Below are positions 34,125-42,503 of a stretch of DNA of 64,000 nucleotides, in pieces. Source of the stretch: Emticicia sp. BO119 (GTDB taxonomy: Bacteria; Bacteroidota; Bacteroidia; Cytophagales; Spirosomataceae). Below the pieces are notes generated by a model. That model saw only the letters and a list, made by a program, of their open reading frames with translations. It did not search any database and was not told the DNA's origin. The first letter of the stretch is position 1. Every line of letters starts with the position of its first letter. Location of the stretch: positions 372,001-436,000 of the forward strand of contig NZ_JACETV010000001.1 of assembly GCF_013912375.1 (NCBI RefSeq), written 5' to 3'. The translations under genes were made by a program, and so were the position numbers.

Positions 34125-34820
34125 ATGAAAACCATTCTATATACAGTATTAGTAGCTTTAATGAACCTATCTGTTCATGCTCAAAGTGCTCAGGACATTG
34201 CCAAAGCTATGAGTAGGGGCAATAAAATAAAACCAAAACCTGAGTATAATTTTGCAGGTTCGCTTAAGTTTCAGGTAACGGCAAATCATGAAGGTAAGCC
34301 TTATAAAGGTGAGCAAACATGGTTTTTTCCGGTGGGTAATGAAAATATTTTTGGTGTTTCAATGAATATGGGGCAAAGATCGAATATGCGTGGAGTAATA
34401 GATTATACTGAGAAGTCAATGATTATGTTTATGGAAGACCAGAAGATGATAATGGGTATTCCGTTTGATTTAAACAAGACCATGAATGACTCGAAACTTA
34501 AGGTTTCGGTACCAAAGAGAACAGGACGAACCAAAATAGTTTTAGGTTATAAATGTGACGAATGGGTCACGGAAAATGCTGATTATAATACTTCAGTCTG
34601 GATGACAGATAAGTTGCCGATTAACTCGACGAATTTCTATAAGATCATGGCTCAACAATTGGGAAAAAGCACAGGAACACCCATGCCAGCCGATATGAAA
34701 GGTGTGCCCCTTGAAATTCAGGGAACTAAGAAGAAAACCGGAGAAAAATTTGGTATGGTTTGTACAGAAGTTAGTACAAAACCTATCAGATTTTCAACTG
34801 CAGGTTATAAAACCATGTGA
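34125..34820 (+). CDS. Exported DUF4412 protein
   Basis: A 231-residue protein with a signal peptide (MKTILYTVLVALMNLSVHA). The body follows the DUF4412 pattern: a beta-rich segment with a stretch rich in methionine (MIMFMEDQKMIMGIPF), then KIVLGYKCDEWVTEN and SVWMTDKLPI. The function of this family is unknown, and it is probably periplasmic. Its last 16 bases overlap the end of the convergent hybrid kinase gene. Confidence 0.8.
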   Translation: MKTILYTVLVALMNLSVHAQSAQDIAKAMSRGNKIKPKPEYNFAGSLKFQVTANHEGKPYKGEQTWFFPVGNENIFGVSMNMGQRSNMRGVIDYTEKSMIMFMEDQKMIMGIPFDLNKTMNDSKLKVSVPKRTGRTKIVLGYKCDEWVTENADYNTSVWMTDKLPINSTNFYKIMAQQLGKSTGTPMPADMKGVPLEIQGTKKKTGEKFGMVCTEVSTKPIRFSTAGYKTM

Positions 34821-37276
34821 GACTGTCGTTGCAGGTAATTCTCAATTTTACCTAAAATCTCTTTTTGACGGTAAGGTTTTGGCAGATAATCGTCAAAACC
34901 CGCCTCTTCTAAAGCAGTAGAGTCTTTTAGAAATACATCGGCGGTCAAAGCAATAATAAAAGGTTGATCTGTATCATGATAGGTTTCTCTGATGAGTTTT
35001 GAGGTCATGATGCCGTTAATACCTGGCAGCTGAATGTCCATAAAAATCAAATCAAATTTCTTTTTCTTCGATTCAGCCACTGCTTTCTCTCCGGTATCAA
35101 CAATATCGAAATCGTCCATTACACCTTCCAAAATCCGTTTCAGTATTTTCTGGTTAAACTCATTGTCTTCAACAACTAATACAGTGTGTTCGGTCAGAAT
35201 TTTTTGTGGTTTGGTCTCTTCCGGTTTCTGAATTGTTTGTGGAACTATGGTCTTGAATATCCATTTTTCAACCATTTTCATCAGGTTTTTCAACTTCAAT
35301 GGTTTAATGATCATATCACTATAGCCAAATTTCTCGTATTCTTTTGTTTCTTTTTCGTGGCTATAACCCATCACAATAACAGGTATTTGTTCTGATATTC
35401 CATTTTCTCTGAATACTTTGATAGTTTTCTCTAATTCGCCTTTTATTTGCATCGAATCAACGAGTATCATTGACGGAGGTGTTTGGGGTGTCTCAAAGAA
35501 TTTCTCAGGCGAGTCAAAGGAAGTTAATTGCAGTTTTTTGTCTTTAAAATACTGTTCAAATGTTTCAACAGCCTGAGGAGAGTCAACAGTCCAGATAGAG
35601 GCCTCAGTATTGGCATATTTCGTAAACAGATCTCCTAACAGAATAGGCTTTGAATCGGTATTTTCAAACGGTACTTCAAAGAAAAACTCTGCGCCTTCGT
35701 GTAACTTGCTCTTTACTCCAATGGTTCCGCCCATCATTTCGGTGAGACGTTTACAGATAGCTAATCCTAAGCCTGTGCCGCCAGAATGTTTGTTGGTTAG
35801 TTGTTTGAAGCGGTCAAATATCAGTTCCTGTTCGCTGGCCTCAATACCTTTGCCCTGGTCTATCACTTTGCATGATAACGCAGGTTTTCCATCAATGCTT
35901 CTGGATGAAACCTTAATAGTTACCCAACTGCCATTAGGCGAAAATTTAACAGCATTAGAAACGAAATTCAGAATTATCTGCCTTAATCGATTTCTATCTG
36001 CCTTAATGTACACAGGTACATTTGGATTGAGCATTACTCTCAGCTGAATACATTTTTCGAGCGCAGTGGCATAGAATACATCAATACAATCATCGAACAA
36101 TTCAACCGAAGAGAATACTTCCGGTTGAATCATTAACTCTCCTGCTTCGATTTTTGAATAATCCAATATATCATTAATCAGAGAAATCAGGCTTTCGCCA
36201 CTTTTCTTGATAATATTTACCAGTTCAAATTGTTCGTTAGATAAAACTGTGTTTTCGAGTAAACTAACGGCACCTATTACTCCATTCATCGGAGTTCGGA
36301 TTTCATGACTCATATTAGCCAGGAAAGTAGTTTTCATTACGTTATCACGTCTTTCTTTTTCTGCTAAATGAATCAACTGATGATTGATTACCTGAAGGCG
36401 TTCTTCTACCTGTTCTTCAATGGTTACATCTTCAAAAATCCAGATTCTTCCAGTATATCGGTTGACGTGAATCAACTGGGTAATGACGTTGTATGTACGA
36501 TTAATAGGTGCTCCGAATTTCCATCTCCATCTGTCAATCGAATTGGAGAACATTAATTCCTGCATTTTACTTTGTACCTCTTCCTTGTTCTGTAATTTGT
36601 TAATCAGATTATTAAATCCTTCAGCAATTTTTTGCGAAGTAATAGGTTCATCTGAAGAAAAACCAAACAAATCGTAGGCCTTTGTGTTCATAAATACCCC
36701 ATTGGCGCTTTCGTCAACAAAAACAATCGGTATCGGACTTTTACTTAGAATAGACTCAAATCTGATATTGAGCTCTGTTAAATCTGTAGTTGTCTGATAG
36801 GTAGAAACAATTTCTTCAAACCTGATTTTGCAAAGCAATGAAAAATAACGATAAGCACTATTGATATTGGCGTCTTCATCACAAACTTTTACCAGGAGCC
36901 CTGTGGTGTGGTCGGTTTTAATAGCCTGTACAATAACTTTTTTAGCTGTTTTTTCAAAACTGAATACAGATGCGTTATCTTCAACGACTTTAAGTGTTTG
37001 ATTGGTAAATTCTTGTGTTTTGTTGAATGGAATTTTCAATCCAATAAGGGTAGTATCTGTGCTATAGGCTATTTCGGCAACATTTGCCGGAAGAAAATGC
37101 ACGTAATATATTTTCTCTGCGATGTCTAATTTTTTCAATGACTGTAACAATACACCCATCATGTTGTCGATAGTATTATGAATACCAATAGTAGATTTAA
37201 AAAACCTGACGTATTTATTCGACCAGATTGTTTGTTCGTCTATATCTATCATCTGTGTATTGCTTTGAAGGCTCAT
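34805..37276 (-). CDS. Hybrid histidine kinase, PAS-HisKA-HATPase-REC-REC
   Basis: An 823-residue soluble kinase. An uncharacterised N-terminal region (1-165) precedes a PAS domain (about 170-290). The H-box is FLANMSHEIRTPMNGVIG (His near residue 325) and the ATPase has FVSNAVKFS, VIDQGKGIE and KHSGGTGLGLAI. The first receiver-like region (about 555-670) keeps one aspartate (MILVDSM) but lacks the normal acidic pair; the second (about 695-815, VVEDNEFNQ, LIFMDIQLPG, KPYRQKE) is complete. No output domain is present. The HPt gene 218 bp upstream on the same strand is its likely phosphorelay partner. Confidence 0.92.
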   Translation of the reverse strand: MSLQSNTQMIDIDEQTIWSNKYVRFFKSTIGIHNTIDNMMGVLLQSLKKLDIAEKIYYVHFLPANVAEIAYSTDTTLIGLKIPFNKTQEFTNQTLKVVEDNASVFSFEKTAKKVIVQAIKTDHTTGLLVKVCDEDANINSAYRYFSLLCKIRFEEIVSTYQTTTDLTELNIRFESILSKSPIPIVFVDESANGVFMNTKAYDLFGFSSDEPITSQKIAEGFNNLINKLQNKEEVQSKMQELMFSNSIDRWRWKFGAPINRTYNVITQLIHVNRYTGRIWIFEDVTIEEQVEERLQVINHQLIHLAEKERRDNVMKTTFLANMSHEIRTPMNGVIGAVSLLENTVLSNEQFELVNIIKKSGESLISLINDILDYSKIEAGELMIQPEVFSSVELFDDCIDVFYATALEKCIQLRVMLNPNVPVYIKADRNRLRQIILNFVSNAVKFSPNGSWVTIKVSSRSIDGKPALSCKVIDQGKGIEASEQELIFDRFKQLTNKHSGGTGLGLAICKRLTEMMGGTIGVKSKLHEGAEFFFEVPFENTDSKPILLGDLFTKYANTEASIWTVDSPQAVETFEQYFKDKKLQLTSFDSPEKFFETPQTPPSMILVDSMQIKGELEKTIKVFRENGISEQIPVIVMGYSHEKETKEYEKFGYSDMIIKPLKLKNLMKMVEKWIFKTIVPQTIQKPEETKPQKILTEHTVLVVEDNEFNQKILKRILEGVMDDFDIVDTGEKAVAESKKKKFDLIFMDIQLPGINGIMTSKLIRETYHDTDQPFIIALTADVFLKDSTALEEAGFDDYLPKPYRQKEILGKIENYLQRQSHMVL

Positions 37277-37436
37277 TGTAGGTGTAGTTACCGGAAAATA
37301 TAAGACATCTTATTTGTCTCAAATAGAGCAAAAATCAAGCCAGCAAATAGTGAAAATCAGAATGATACCGTTCGATAATTATTTTTCCTGTTAAGATTAA
37401 ATTAAAATAGAGGGATTAAGTTTTATGAAGAAAAGA

Positions 37437-37460
37437 GCCTTGATGATAGACCATCAAGGC
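37437..37460 (-). terminator. Terminator after the HPt gene
   Basis: GCCTTGATG (37437-37445) and CATCAAGGC (37452-37460) form a perfect 9-bp stem. On the minus strand it is followed by TCTTTTCTT. It lies 35 bp past the HPt stop and before the hybrid kinase gene, so the two have separate transcripts at least in part. Confidence 0.75.
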
Positions 37461-37494
37461 ACGATGAAGATTTTAAATAAGGGCAGATTTCTAT

Positions 37495-37860
37495 TTAACT
37501 AAGCTGGTTATATTCTTCCTGAATAATACCGATAAAAGTTTCTATTTCATTGACAAGGGTGCTTGATTCCTCATTAGAGATATCAAAATCCGGGTCTGTT
37601 TTAGCTTTAACTTCAAATTTTTTCATTTTGTCAGATAAGTTGGTTCCACCCACAAAACCAATAGCAGAACTTATCGCATGGATTTTCTTAACCACTCTAT
37701 CCTTATCTTTTTCACTTTGTGCTGATTTGATTTCTTCTACTTCTTCGGGCATGAGTTCTAAAAAATCGCCAAAAACCTCTACAAGATACTCATGCGTATC
37801 ATAATTTTCTAAGAGAAATTCTTTATCAAGAGTCGGATTAAATTGATGAGTCTCAAACAT
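37495..37860 (-). CDS. HPt phosphotransfer protein
   Basis: A 121-residue helical protein matching the HPt fold. The phospho-accepting histidine is most likely His61 in KKIHAISSAIGFVGG. The usual HxLKG form has Ser in place of the Lys, a variant that may change partner choice or rate. FLELMPEEVEEIKSA gives the first bundle helix. It lies just upstream of the hybrid kinase whose second receiver could donate the phosphate; the final receiver in the relay is unknown. A minus-7-like TATTTTTG is at 37935-37942 on the minus strand. Confidence 0.8.
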   Translation of the reverse strand: MFETHQFNPTLDKEFLLENYDTHEYLVEVFGDFLELMPEEVEEIKSAQSEKDKDRVVKKIHAISSAIGFVGGTNLSDKMKKFEVKAKTDPDFDISNEESSTLVNEIETFIGIIQEEYNQLS

Positions 37861-37934
37861 AATTTGTTAGTACAGGACGTATCGTATCCTTTTTAAATTT
37901 TTGCAAAAAAATAAAATTCTTTTTTTTAGCTAAG

Positions 37935-37942
37935 CAAAAATA
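37935..37942 (-). promoter_or_regulatory. Minus-7 element before the HPt gene
   Basis: TATTTTTG on the minus strand fits TAnnTTTG and would give a leader of about 68 bases. No clear minus-33 box at normal spacing. Confidence 0.35.
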
Positions 37943-38032
37943 GTCAGAGAGTATGATAATATAGCTTGGTCAAAAACTATACCATGTGAGAGATTTAGTT
38001 ATTAAACTTGTGCAAAGGTATAAAATTTAATT

Positions 38033-38899
38033 TTATGTATTGGCATCATACTTACGCAAATAGGCACTTGGTGTCATTTTGGTTCGGTTTTTAAACTGTC
38101 GGTTAAAATTAGAAACATTGTTAAATCCATTGGCATAGCAAACTTCCAGCACGCTGGTATCTCCAGCTTGTAGCATCCGGCAGGCATGCCCTATACGAAT
38201 ATCGTTAAGAAATGCTGAAAAGGTTTTGCGGGTTCGTAGCTTGAAAAAACGGCAGAAGGCGTTGGGGGTCATATTGGCTATTTCTGCTACTTCTTCAAGG
38301 CTGATCTCTCTTTCATAGTTACGCATCAGAAATTCAAATATATCGTTTATACGTTGGTTATCAGTTTCTTTTTGCGTGCTTTGATAGGTGATACCCGAAA
38401 GGTATTCTTTCTCAGCTGATATTGAAAGTGCATTCAGAATTTCAAGAAAGGTGAGGAGCTTTTCAAACCCATTTTTGTTTGCGATTGATTCAATCAAAAC
38501 TGTTAAATCATTGGCTTCTTTGTTTCTTATTCTGAATCCTCTGGAGGCTTCATTGAGCAGACTCTTCAGGTGTCTGGTTTCTGGAATATCAAAAAAGTTT
38601 TCGCCTAAAATATCACCTCTGAAATAGATAGAAATGGAATAAGCACGCAGATTATTTGTGTAATATTCAGCATCACTCCGAAAAACATGAGGGAGGTTGC
38701 TACCTAAAAAATACATATCATACGGCTGAAATCTATCTACATTATCACCCACAAACTGTGTTCCGGTTCCTTCTAAGATAAGGGTGATCTGCCATTCAGG
38801 ATGAAAATGGAGAGTGTCATAAAAATGGGGGAGGTCGTCAACCTGTACACGAAAAGATTCGGTTTCGGTCTTGGGAATCCGGAAGAGCAGGGGTTTCAT
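38033..38899 (-). CDS. AraC family regulator with cupin sensor domain
   Basis: A 288-residue regulator. Residues 15-110 form a cupin-like effector domain (FHPEWQITLILEGTGTQFVGD), and residues 185-285 the AraC DNA-binding domain with two helix-turn-helix units (LEEVAEIANMTPNAFCRFFKLRTRKTF and VLEVCYANGFNNVSNFNRQFK). It is transcribed away from the dihydrodipicolinate-synthase-like gene of the hydroxyproline cluster, 390 bp apart, and is its probable local regulator. Octamer repeats lie in its leader (38916-38939). Confidence 0.9.
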   Translation of the reverse strand: MKPLLFRIPKTETESFRVQVDDLPHFYDTLHFHPEWQITLILEGTGTQFVGDNVDRFQPYDMYFLGSNLPHVFRSDAEYYTNNLRAYSISIYFRGDILGENFFDIPETRHLKSLLNEASRGFRIRNKEANDLTVLIESIANKNGFEKLLTFLEILNALSISAEKEYLSGITYQSTQKETDNQRINDIFEFLMRNYEREISLEEVAEIANMTPNAFCRFFKLRTRKTFSAFLNDIRIGHACRMLQAGDTSVLEVCYANGFNNVSNFNRQFKNRTKMTPSAYLRKYDANT

Positions 38900-38915
38900 T
38901 TAAAAAAACTGTGTT

Positions 38916-38939
38916 AGTGAATGAGTAAATTAATAAATA
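38916..38939 (-). repeat. Octamer repeat in the leader of the AraC gene
   Basis: On the plus strand AGTGAATG, AGTAAATT and AATAAATA follow at exact 8-bp steps from 38916, decaying with distance. The orientation relative to the gene is the same as at the other four octamer leaders. Confidence 0.45.
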
Positions 38940-39061
38940 AGGATTTCTATTTGTACCAAACTTGTATTTTAATTAATAGTGGAGTCTAATTATATGGCAA
39001 AATCAATTAATGGAATTATTCTTAAAATTCTTGACTAACCTGGCAAATAATTGCTTTACTG

Positions 39062-39102
39062 ATTGAAAAGGTTGTGCCCATAGTAACACAACCTTTTTCA
39101 AT
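39062..39102. repeat. Hairpin, copy 2 of a dispersed pair
   Basis: ATTGAAAAGGTTGTG (39062-39076) pairs with CACAACCTTTTTCAAT (39087-39102) apart from one bulged T. Its reverse complement aligns with 7121-7182, including the stem, the TATGG loop motif and a CAATTATT in the flank. Here it lies between divergent genes, upstream of the predicted promoter of the hydroxyproline operon, so it is not that operon's terminator. Confidence 0.6.
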
Positions 39103-39240
39103 TAAAGATTTACCGGATATGATTTCAGTTATTCAAAATAAATACTAATTTACCCTTATATTAAATACCAAACAATTTTTTTAGGTAAAAAAGTATAACT
39201 ACTGGTGAAACGAGCATAGGTTTTTACAGACTGTCTTCTT

Positions 39241-39248
39241 TAGCTTTG
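39241..39248 (+). promoter_or_regulatory. Minus-7 element of the hydroxyproline operon
   Basis: TAGCTTTG fits TAnnTTTG and lies 41 bp before the first start codon. The minus-33 region (TAGGTTTTT) is a poor match, which would fit a promoter that needs the AraC activator. Confidence 0.5.
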
Positions 39249-39289
39249 TATCGTAAAAACCGAATCATTTATTATCAAATACTCATAAT

Positions 39290-40195
39290 ATGAAACCTTC
39301 GTGGACAGGTGTTTATCCGGCAGTAACTACTAATTTTTTTCAGGACGAAAGTCTTGACCTGAAAACCTTCTCGTTTAACATTGACGAACAGATCAAAGCA
39401 GGTGTGCATGGCATTATTATTTGTGGTTCGTTGGGTGAAAACGGTACTTTAACCAAAGACGAAAAGCTGACCTTGCTTGAAACTGCTAAAAATACCATAG
39501 CAGGCAGAGTACCTTTAGTAATCTGTATTGCCGAATGTATCACCCGTGAAGCCATTGCTTTTGCCAGAGAATGTGAACAAACAGGGGCAGAAGGCTTTAT
39601 GTTACTACCTCCTATGCGTTATCCTGCTGATGACAGAGAAACCCTGCATTATTTGCATAGAGTGGCCGACTCTACTGATTTACCAGTAATGGCCTATAAT
39701 AATCCATTAGCCTACAAGACCTTTATCTCTATTCCGATGTTCAGGGAGCTGGCAGCGAACCCGCATTTTGAAGCCATGAAAGAGTCAACGGGTGATATTC
39801 GGTATATGACTGATATTATCAATGCATTGGGTGACAGATTCAGGATTTTGTCTGGTGTTGATGATCTGGCGTTTGAGAGTCTGGTAATGGGCGCTGATGG
39901 TTGGGTGGCAGGTCTGGTTGATGCGTTCCCGCGTGAAACTGTGGCTATATACGAATTAGTAAAGCAAGGACGTATTGATGAAGCAAGAGCGATTTATCGC
40001 TGGCATTTTCCGCTTATGCACTTAGATGTTTCTACTAAATTTGTACAGAATATAAAATTAGCCGAAGTTGCTACCGGATTGGGTACTGAGTGGGTACGCG
40101 AGCCTCGATTACCTTTGGTAGGCGAAGAACGTGAACGTGTATTGAAAATTATCAACGATTCGTTGGCTACCAGACCAGTATTACCTCAATTCTGA
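39290..40195 (+). CDS. DapA/NAL family lyase, probable pyrroline-4-hydroxy-2-carboxylate deaminase
   Basis: A 301-residue TIM barrel of the dihydrodipicolinate synthase family. The Schiff-base lysine is in FEAMKESTGDIRYM near residue 163, the catalytic tyrosine in PVMAYNNPLAYK, and GSLGENGTLTKDE is the GxxGE carboxylate loop. Family members include aldolases and the deaminase of D-hydroxyproline catabolism (LhpC/HypD), which makes 2-oxoglutarate semialdehyde. Next to an epimerase and a D-amino-acid oxidase, the deaminase role is favoured. It is 8 bp before the epimerase gene. Confidence 0.8.
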   Translation: MKPSWTGVYPAVTTNFFQDESLDLKTFSFNIDEQIKAGVHGIIICGSLGENGTLTKDEKLTLLETAKNTIAGRVPLVICIAECITREAIAFARECEQTGAEGFMLLPPMRYPADDRETLHYLHRVADSTDLPVMAYNNPLAYKTFISIPMFRELAANPHFEAMKESTGDIRYMTDIINALGDRFRILSGVDDLAFESLVMGADGWVAGLVDAFPRETVAIYELVKQGRIDEARAIYRWHFPLMHLDVSTKFVQNIKLAEVATGLGTEWVREPRLPLVGEERERVLKIINDSLATRPVLPQF

Positions 40196-40203
40196 TTAAT
40201 GAT

Positions 40204-41205
40204 ATGGTAAAGAGTTTTTTTTGCATAGATGCCCATACCTGCGGGAATCCGGTAAGATTAGTTGCCGGAGGGGGGCCGATTCTGGAAGGTAAGAATATGT
40301 CTGAAAAAAGACAACATTTTTTACGTGAATATGACTGGATTCGGAAAGGATTGATGTTTGAACCACGTGGACACGACATGATGTCGGGCAGTATATTATA
40401 CCCACCGCATGACCCAGCAAATGATGTGGCCGTATTGTTTATTGAAACCAGCGGTTGCTTGCCAATGTGCGGGCATGGTACAATAGGTACGATTACGATT
40501 GCTATTGAGCATGGGTTGATTCAACCAAAGAAGCCTGGCTTTGTAAGAATGGAAGCTCCTGCAGGTTTGGTAATGATTGAATACAAGCAGGAGGGCAACA
40601 AGGTGAAATCGGTGAAACTAACCAATGTTGCCTCGTTTTTAGCTGCTGAGAGTATTGAAGTAGAATGCCCTGATTTAGGTATATTAAAAGTAGATGTGGC
40701 CTATGGGGGAAATTACTATGCGATTGTTGATGTACAGGAGAACTTCCCTGGTTTAGAGCATTTTAAAGCTGACCAACTGATTGCCTGGGCAAGAGTGTTG
40801 AGAGAGCGGATTAATGAAAAACATACATTTGTACACCCTGAAAACCCGACTATCAACGGGTTGAGCCATATTGAATGGACAGGAAAAGTCATAGACCCGA
40901 CCTCAACGGCACGTAATGCGGTTTTCTATGGTGATAAAGCTATAGACCGCTCGCCATGCGGCACAGGTACTTCGGCACGGATGGCACAATGGGCAGCTAA
41001 AGGTAAGCTTAAACCGGGTGATGAATTTGTACACGAAAGTATTATTGGTAGTAAATTTACTGGCCGGATTGAAGGTACTACCAAAGTAGGAGATTTTGAT
41101 GCGATTTATCCAAGTATTGAAGGATGGGCAAGAATCTACGGTAATAATACTATTACAATTGATGATCAGGATGATCCTTATGCTTTTGGTTTTCAGGTGA
41201 TATAA
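40204..41205 (+). CDS. 4-hydroxyproline 2-epimerase / proline racemase family
   Basis: A 333-residue enzyme of the proline racemase superfamily. Both catalytic cysteines are present: Cys89 in MCGHGTIG and Cys252 in DRSPCGTGTSARMA. Two cysteines mean a racemase or epimerase rather than a dehydratase (which has Cys/Thr). IDAHTCGNPVRLV and GGNYYAIVD are further family marks. Genomic context with an FAD oxidase and a DapA-type deaminase strongly favours trans-4-hydroxy-L-proline to cis-4-hydroxy-D-proline. It lies 8 bp after the deaminase gene and 23 bp before the oxidase gene. Confidence 0.87.
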   Translation: MVKSFFCIDAHTCGNPVRLVAGGGPILEGKNMSEKRQHFLREYDWIRKGLMFEPRGHDMMSGSILYPPHDPANDVAVLFIETSGCLPMCGHGTIGTITIAIEHGLIQPKKPGFVRMEAPAGLVMIEYKQEGNKVKSVKLTNVASFLAAESIEVECPDLGILKVDVAYGGNYYAIVDVQENFPGLEHFKADQLIAWARVLRERINEKHTFVHPENPTINGLSHIEWTGKVIDPTSTARNAVFYGDKAIDRSPCGTGTSARMAQWAAKGKLKPGDEFVHESIIGSKFTGRIEGTTKVGDFDAIYPSIEGWARIYGNNTITIDDQDDPYAFGFQVI

Positions 41206-41228
41206 GACATTTTTAACAGACAATATTC

Positions 41229-42503
41229 ATGGCTACAAAAACACGTTTGCCGAATGTGGTGATTATAGGCAGCGGTATCATAGGGCTATATTCGGCTTAT
41301 TACCTTAAGCAGAAAGGACATAAAGTAACCATAATTGAGCGCACTGATGGGGCAGATGGTTGTTCGTATGGCAATGCAGGCATGATTGTACCGAGCCATT
41401 TTATACCATTGGCTGTGCCTGGTATGATTGAAAAGGGAATCAGGTGGATGTTTAATTCTGAAAGCCCTTTCTATGTTAAGCCACGCCTGAACTGGGATCT
41501 GATTTCGTGGGGATTGAAGTTTTATAAAGCGGCAAACCCTAAACAGGTTGAACAGGCAATGCCTGCTTTAAGAGATATAAGCCTTTTGGCCAAAAAACTT
41601 TATCAGGATTTTGCCAAAGAGGAGACAAATGATTTTTCTTTTGAAGAACGTGGCTTGATGATGCTTTGTAAAACTGAGCATAACTTTGATGAAGAAGCAG
41701 AGGTTGCCGAAACCGCCAATAAATTGGGTATTGAAGCCCGGGTATTAGATGTAGCTACACTGCATCAGGTTGAACCGGAAGTTAAACCCGATGTAGCAGG
41801 GGCGGTTTATTATCCTGGTGATGCTCATTTATACCCGAATGCGCTGGTAAAGAAACTGAAAGACCTTTTGCTAAAGCAAGGCGTTGAGTTTTTGTATAAT
41901 ACTGAAGTAGCAGACTTTGAGGTAGAAAACAGTAGGATTAAAAGTATCAGGACGCAATCTGGTGAAAGGGTTGCAGTAGAAGAACTGATAATTGCTACCG
42001 GCTCATGGTCGCCGATTTTAGCCAAGCAATTAAATATTAATCTGCCTCTTCAGGCGGGTAAAGGATACAGCATTACGCTTGAGCAACGGGATGGGAAAAA
42101 ACTGAATATTCCTTCGATTTTATTGGAAGCAAGAGTAGCTATTACCCCAATGGCAGATAATCTGATTCGTTTTGGTGGGACGATGGAGATTGGAGGGATA
42201 AATCAGGATATTAATATGAATCGGGTAAGGGGTATTATTAAAGCTGTACCAGAGTTCTTTCCTGACTATCCGATAGAAGTACCCAGACAAGAAAAAGTTT
42301 GGTCAGGGTTACGACCTTGTTCACCTGATGGATTGCCTTATATCGGGCGTACCAGAAAATACAAAAACCTAATTATTGCATCAGGACACGCCATGATGGG
42401 TCTGAGCCTTGCACCAGGCACAGGGAAATTAGTACAGGAGATAGTTGACGATGAAAAGACAAGCATAGATATTTCTCTTTATAAGCCGGAAAGATATGAC
42501 TAA
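41229..42503 (+). CDS. FAD-dependent D-amino acid oxidase/dehydrogenase, probable D-hydroxyproline dehydrogenase
   Basis: A 424-residue flavoprotein of the DadA/DAO family. The FAD dinucleotide motif is VVIIGSGIIGLYSAYYL at about residues 10-26, followed by GCSYGNAGMIVPSHF, typical of DadA. EELIIATGSWSPIL and GLRPCSPDGLPYIGR..NLIIASGHAMMGLSLAPGTG form the rest of the FAD site. It should oxidise cis-4-hydroxy-D-proline to pyrroline-4-hydroxy-2-carboxylate in this cluster. Its end overlaps the next gene by 8 bp, so the two are translationally coupled. Confidence 0.87.
   Translation: MATKTRLPNVVIIGSGIIGLYSAYYLKQKGHKVTIIERTDGADGCSYGNAGMIVPSHFIPLAVPGMIEKGIRWMFNSESPFYVKPRLNWDLISWGLKFYKAANPKQVEQAMPALRDISLLAKKLYQDFAKEETNDFSFEERGLMMLCKTEHNFDEEAEVAETANKLGIEARVLDVATLHQVEPEVKPDVAGAVYYPGDAHLYPNALVKKLKDLLLKQGVEFLYNTEVADFEVENSRIKSIRTQSGERVAVEELIIATGSWSPILAKQLNINLPLQAGKGYSITLEQRDGKKLNIPSILLEARVAITPMADNLIRFGGTMEIGGINQDINMNRVRGIIKAVPEFFPDYPIEVPRQEKVWSGLRPCSPDGLPYIGRTRKYKNLIIASGHAMMGLSLAPGTGKLVQEIVDDEKTSIDISLYKPERYD

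Larger units (their letters stand above)
38900..39289. other. 390-bp divergent control region
   Basis: This gap between the AraC gene and the catabolic operon holds the octamer leader (38916-38939), the dispersed hairpin (39062-39102) and the TAGCTTTG promoter element (39241-39248). The AraC operator is expected here, but I could not pick out a convincing direct repeat for it. Confidence 0.5.

Noticed and set aside
38900-39289. The hairpin at 39062-39102 as an attenuator of the hydroxyproline operon
   Set aside because: The best promoter element (39241-39248) lies downstream of it, so the operon transcript would not contain it.
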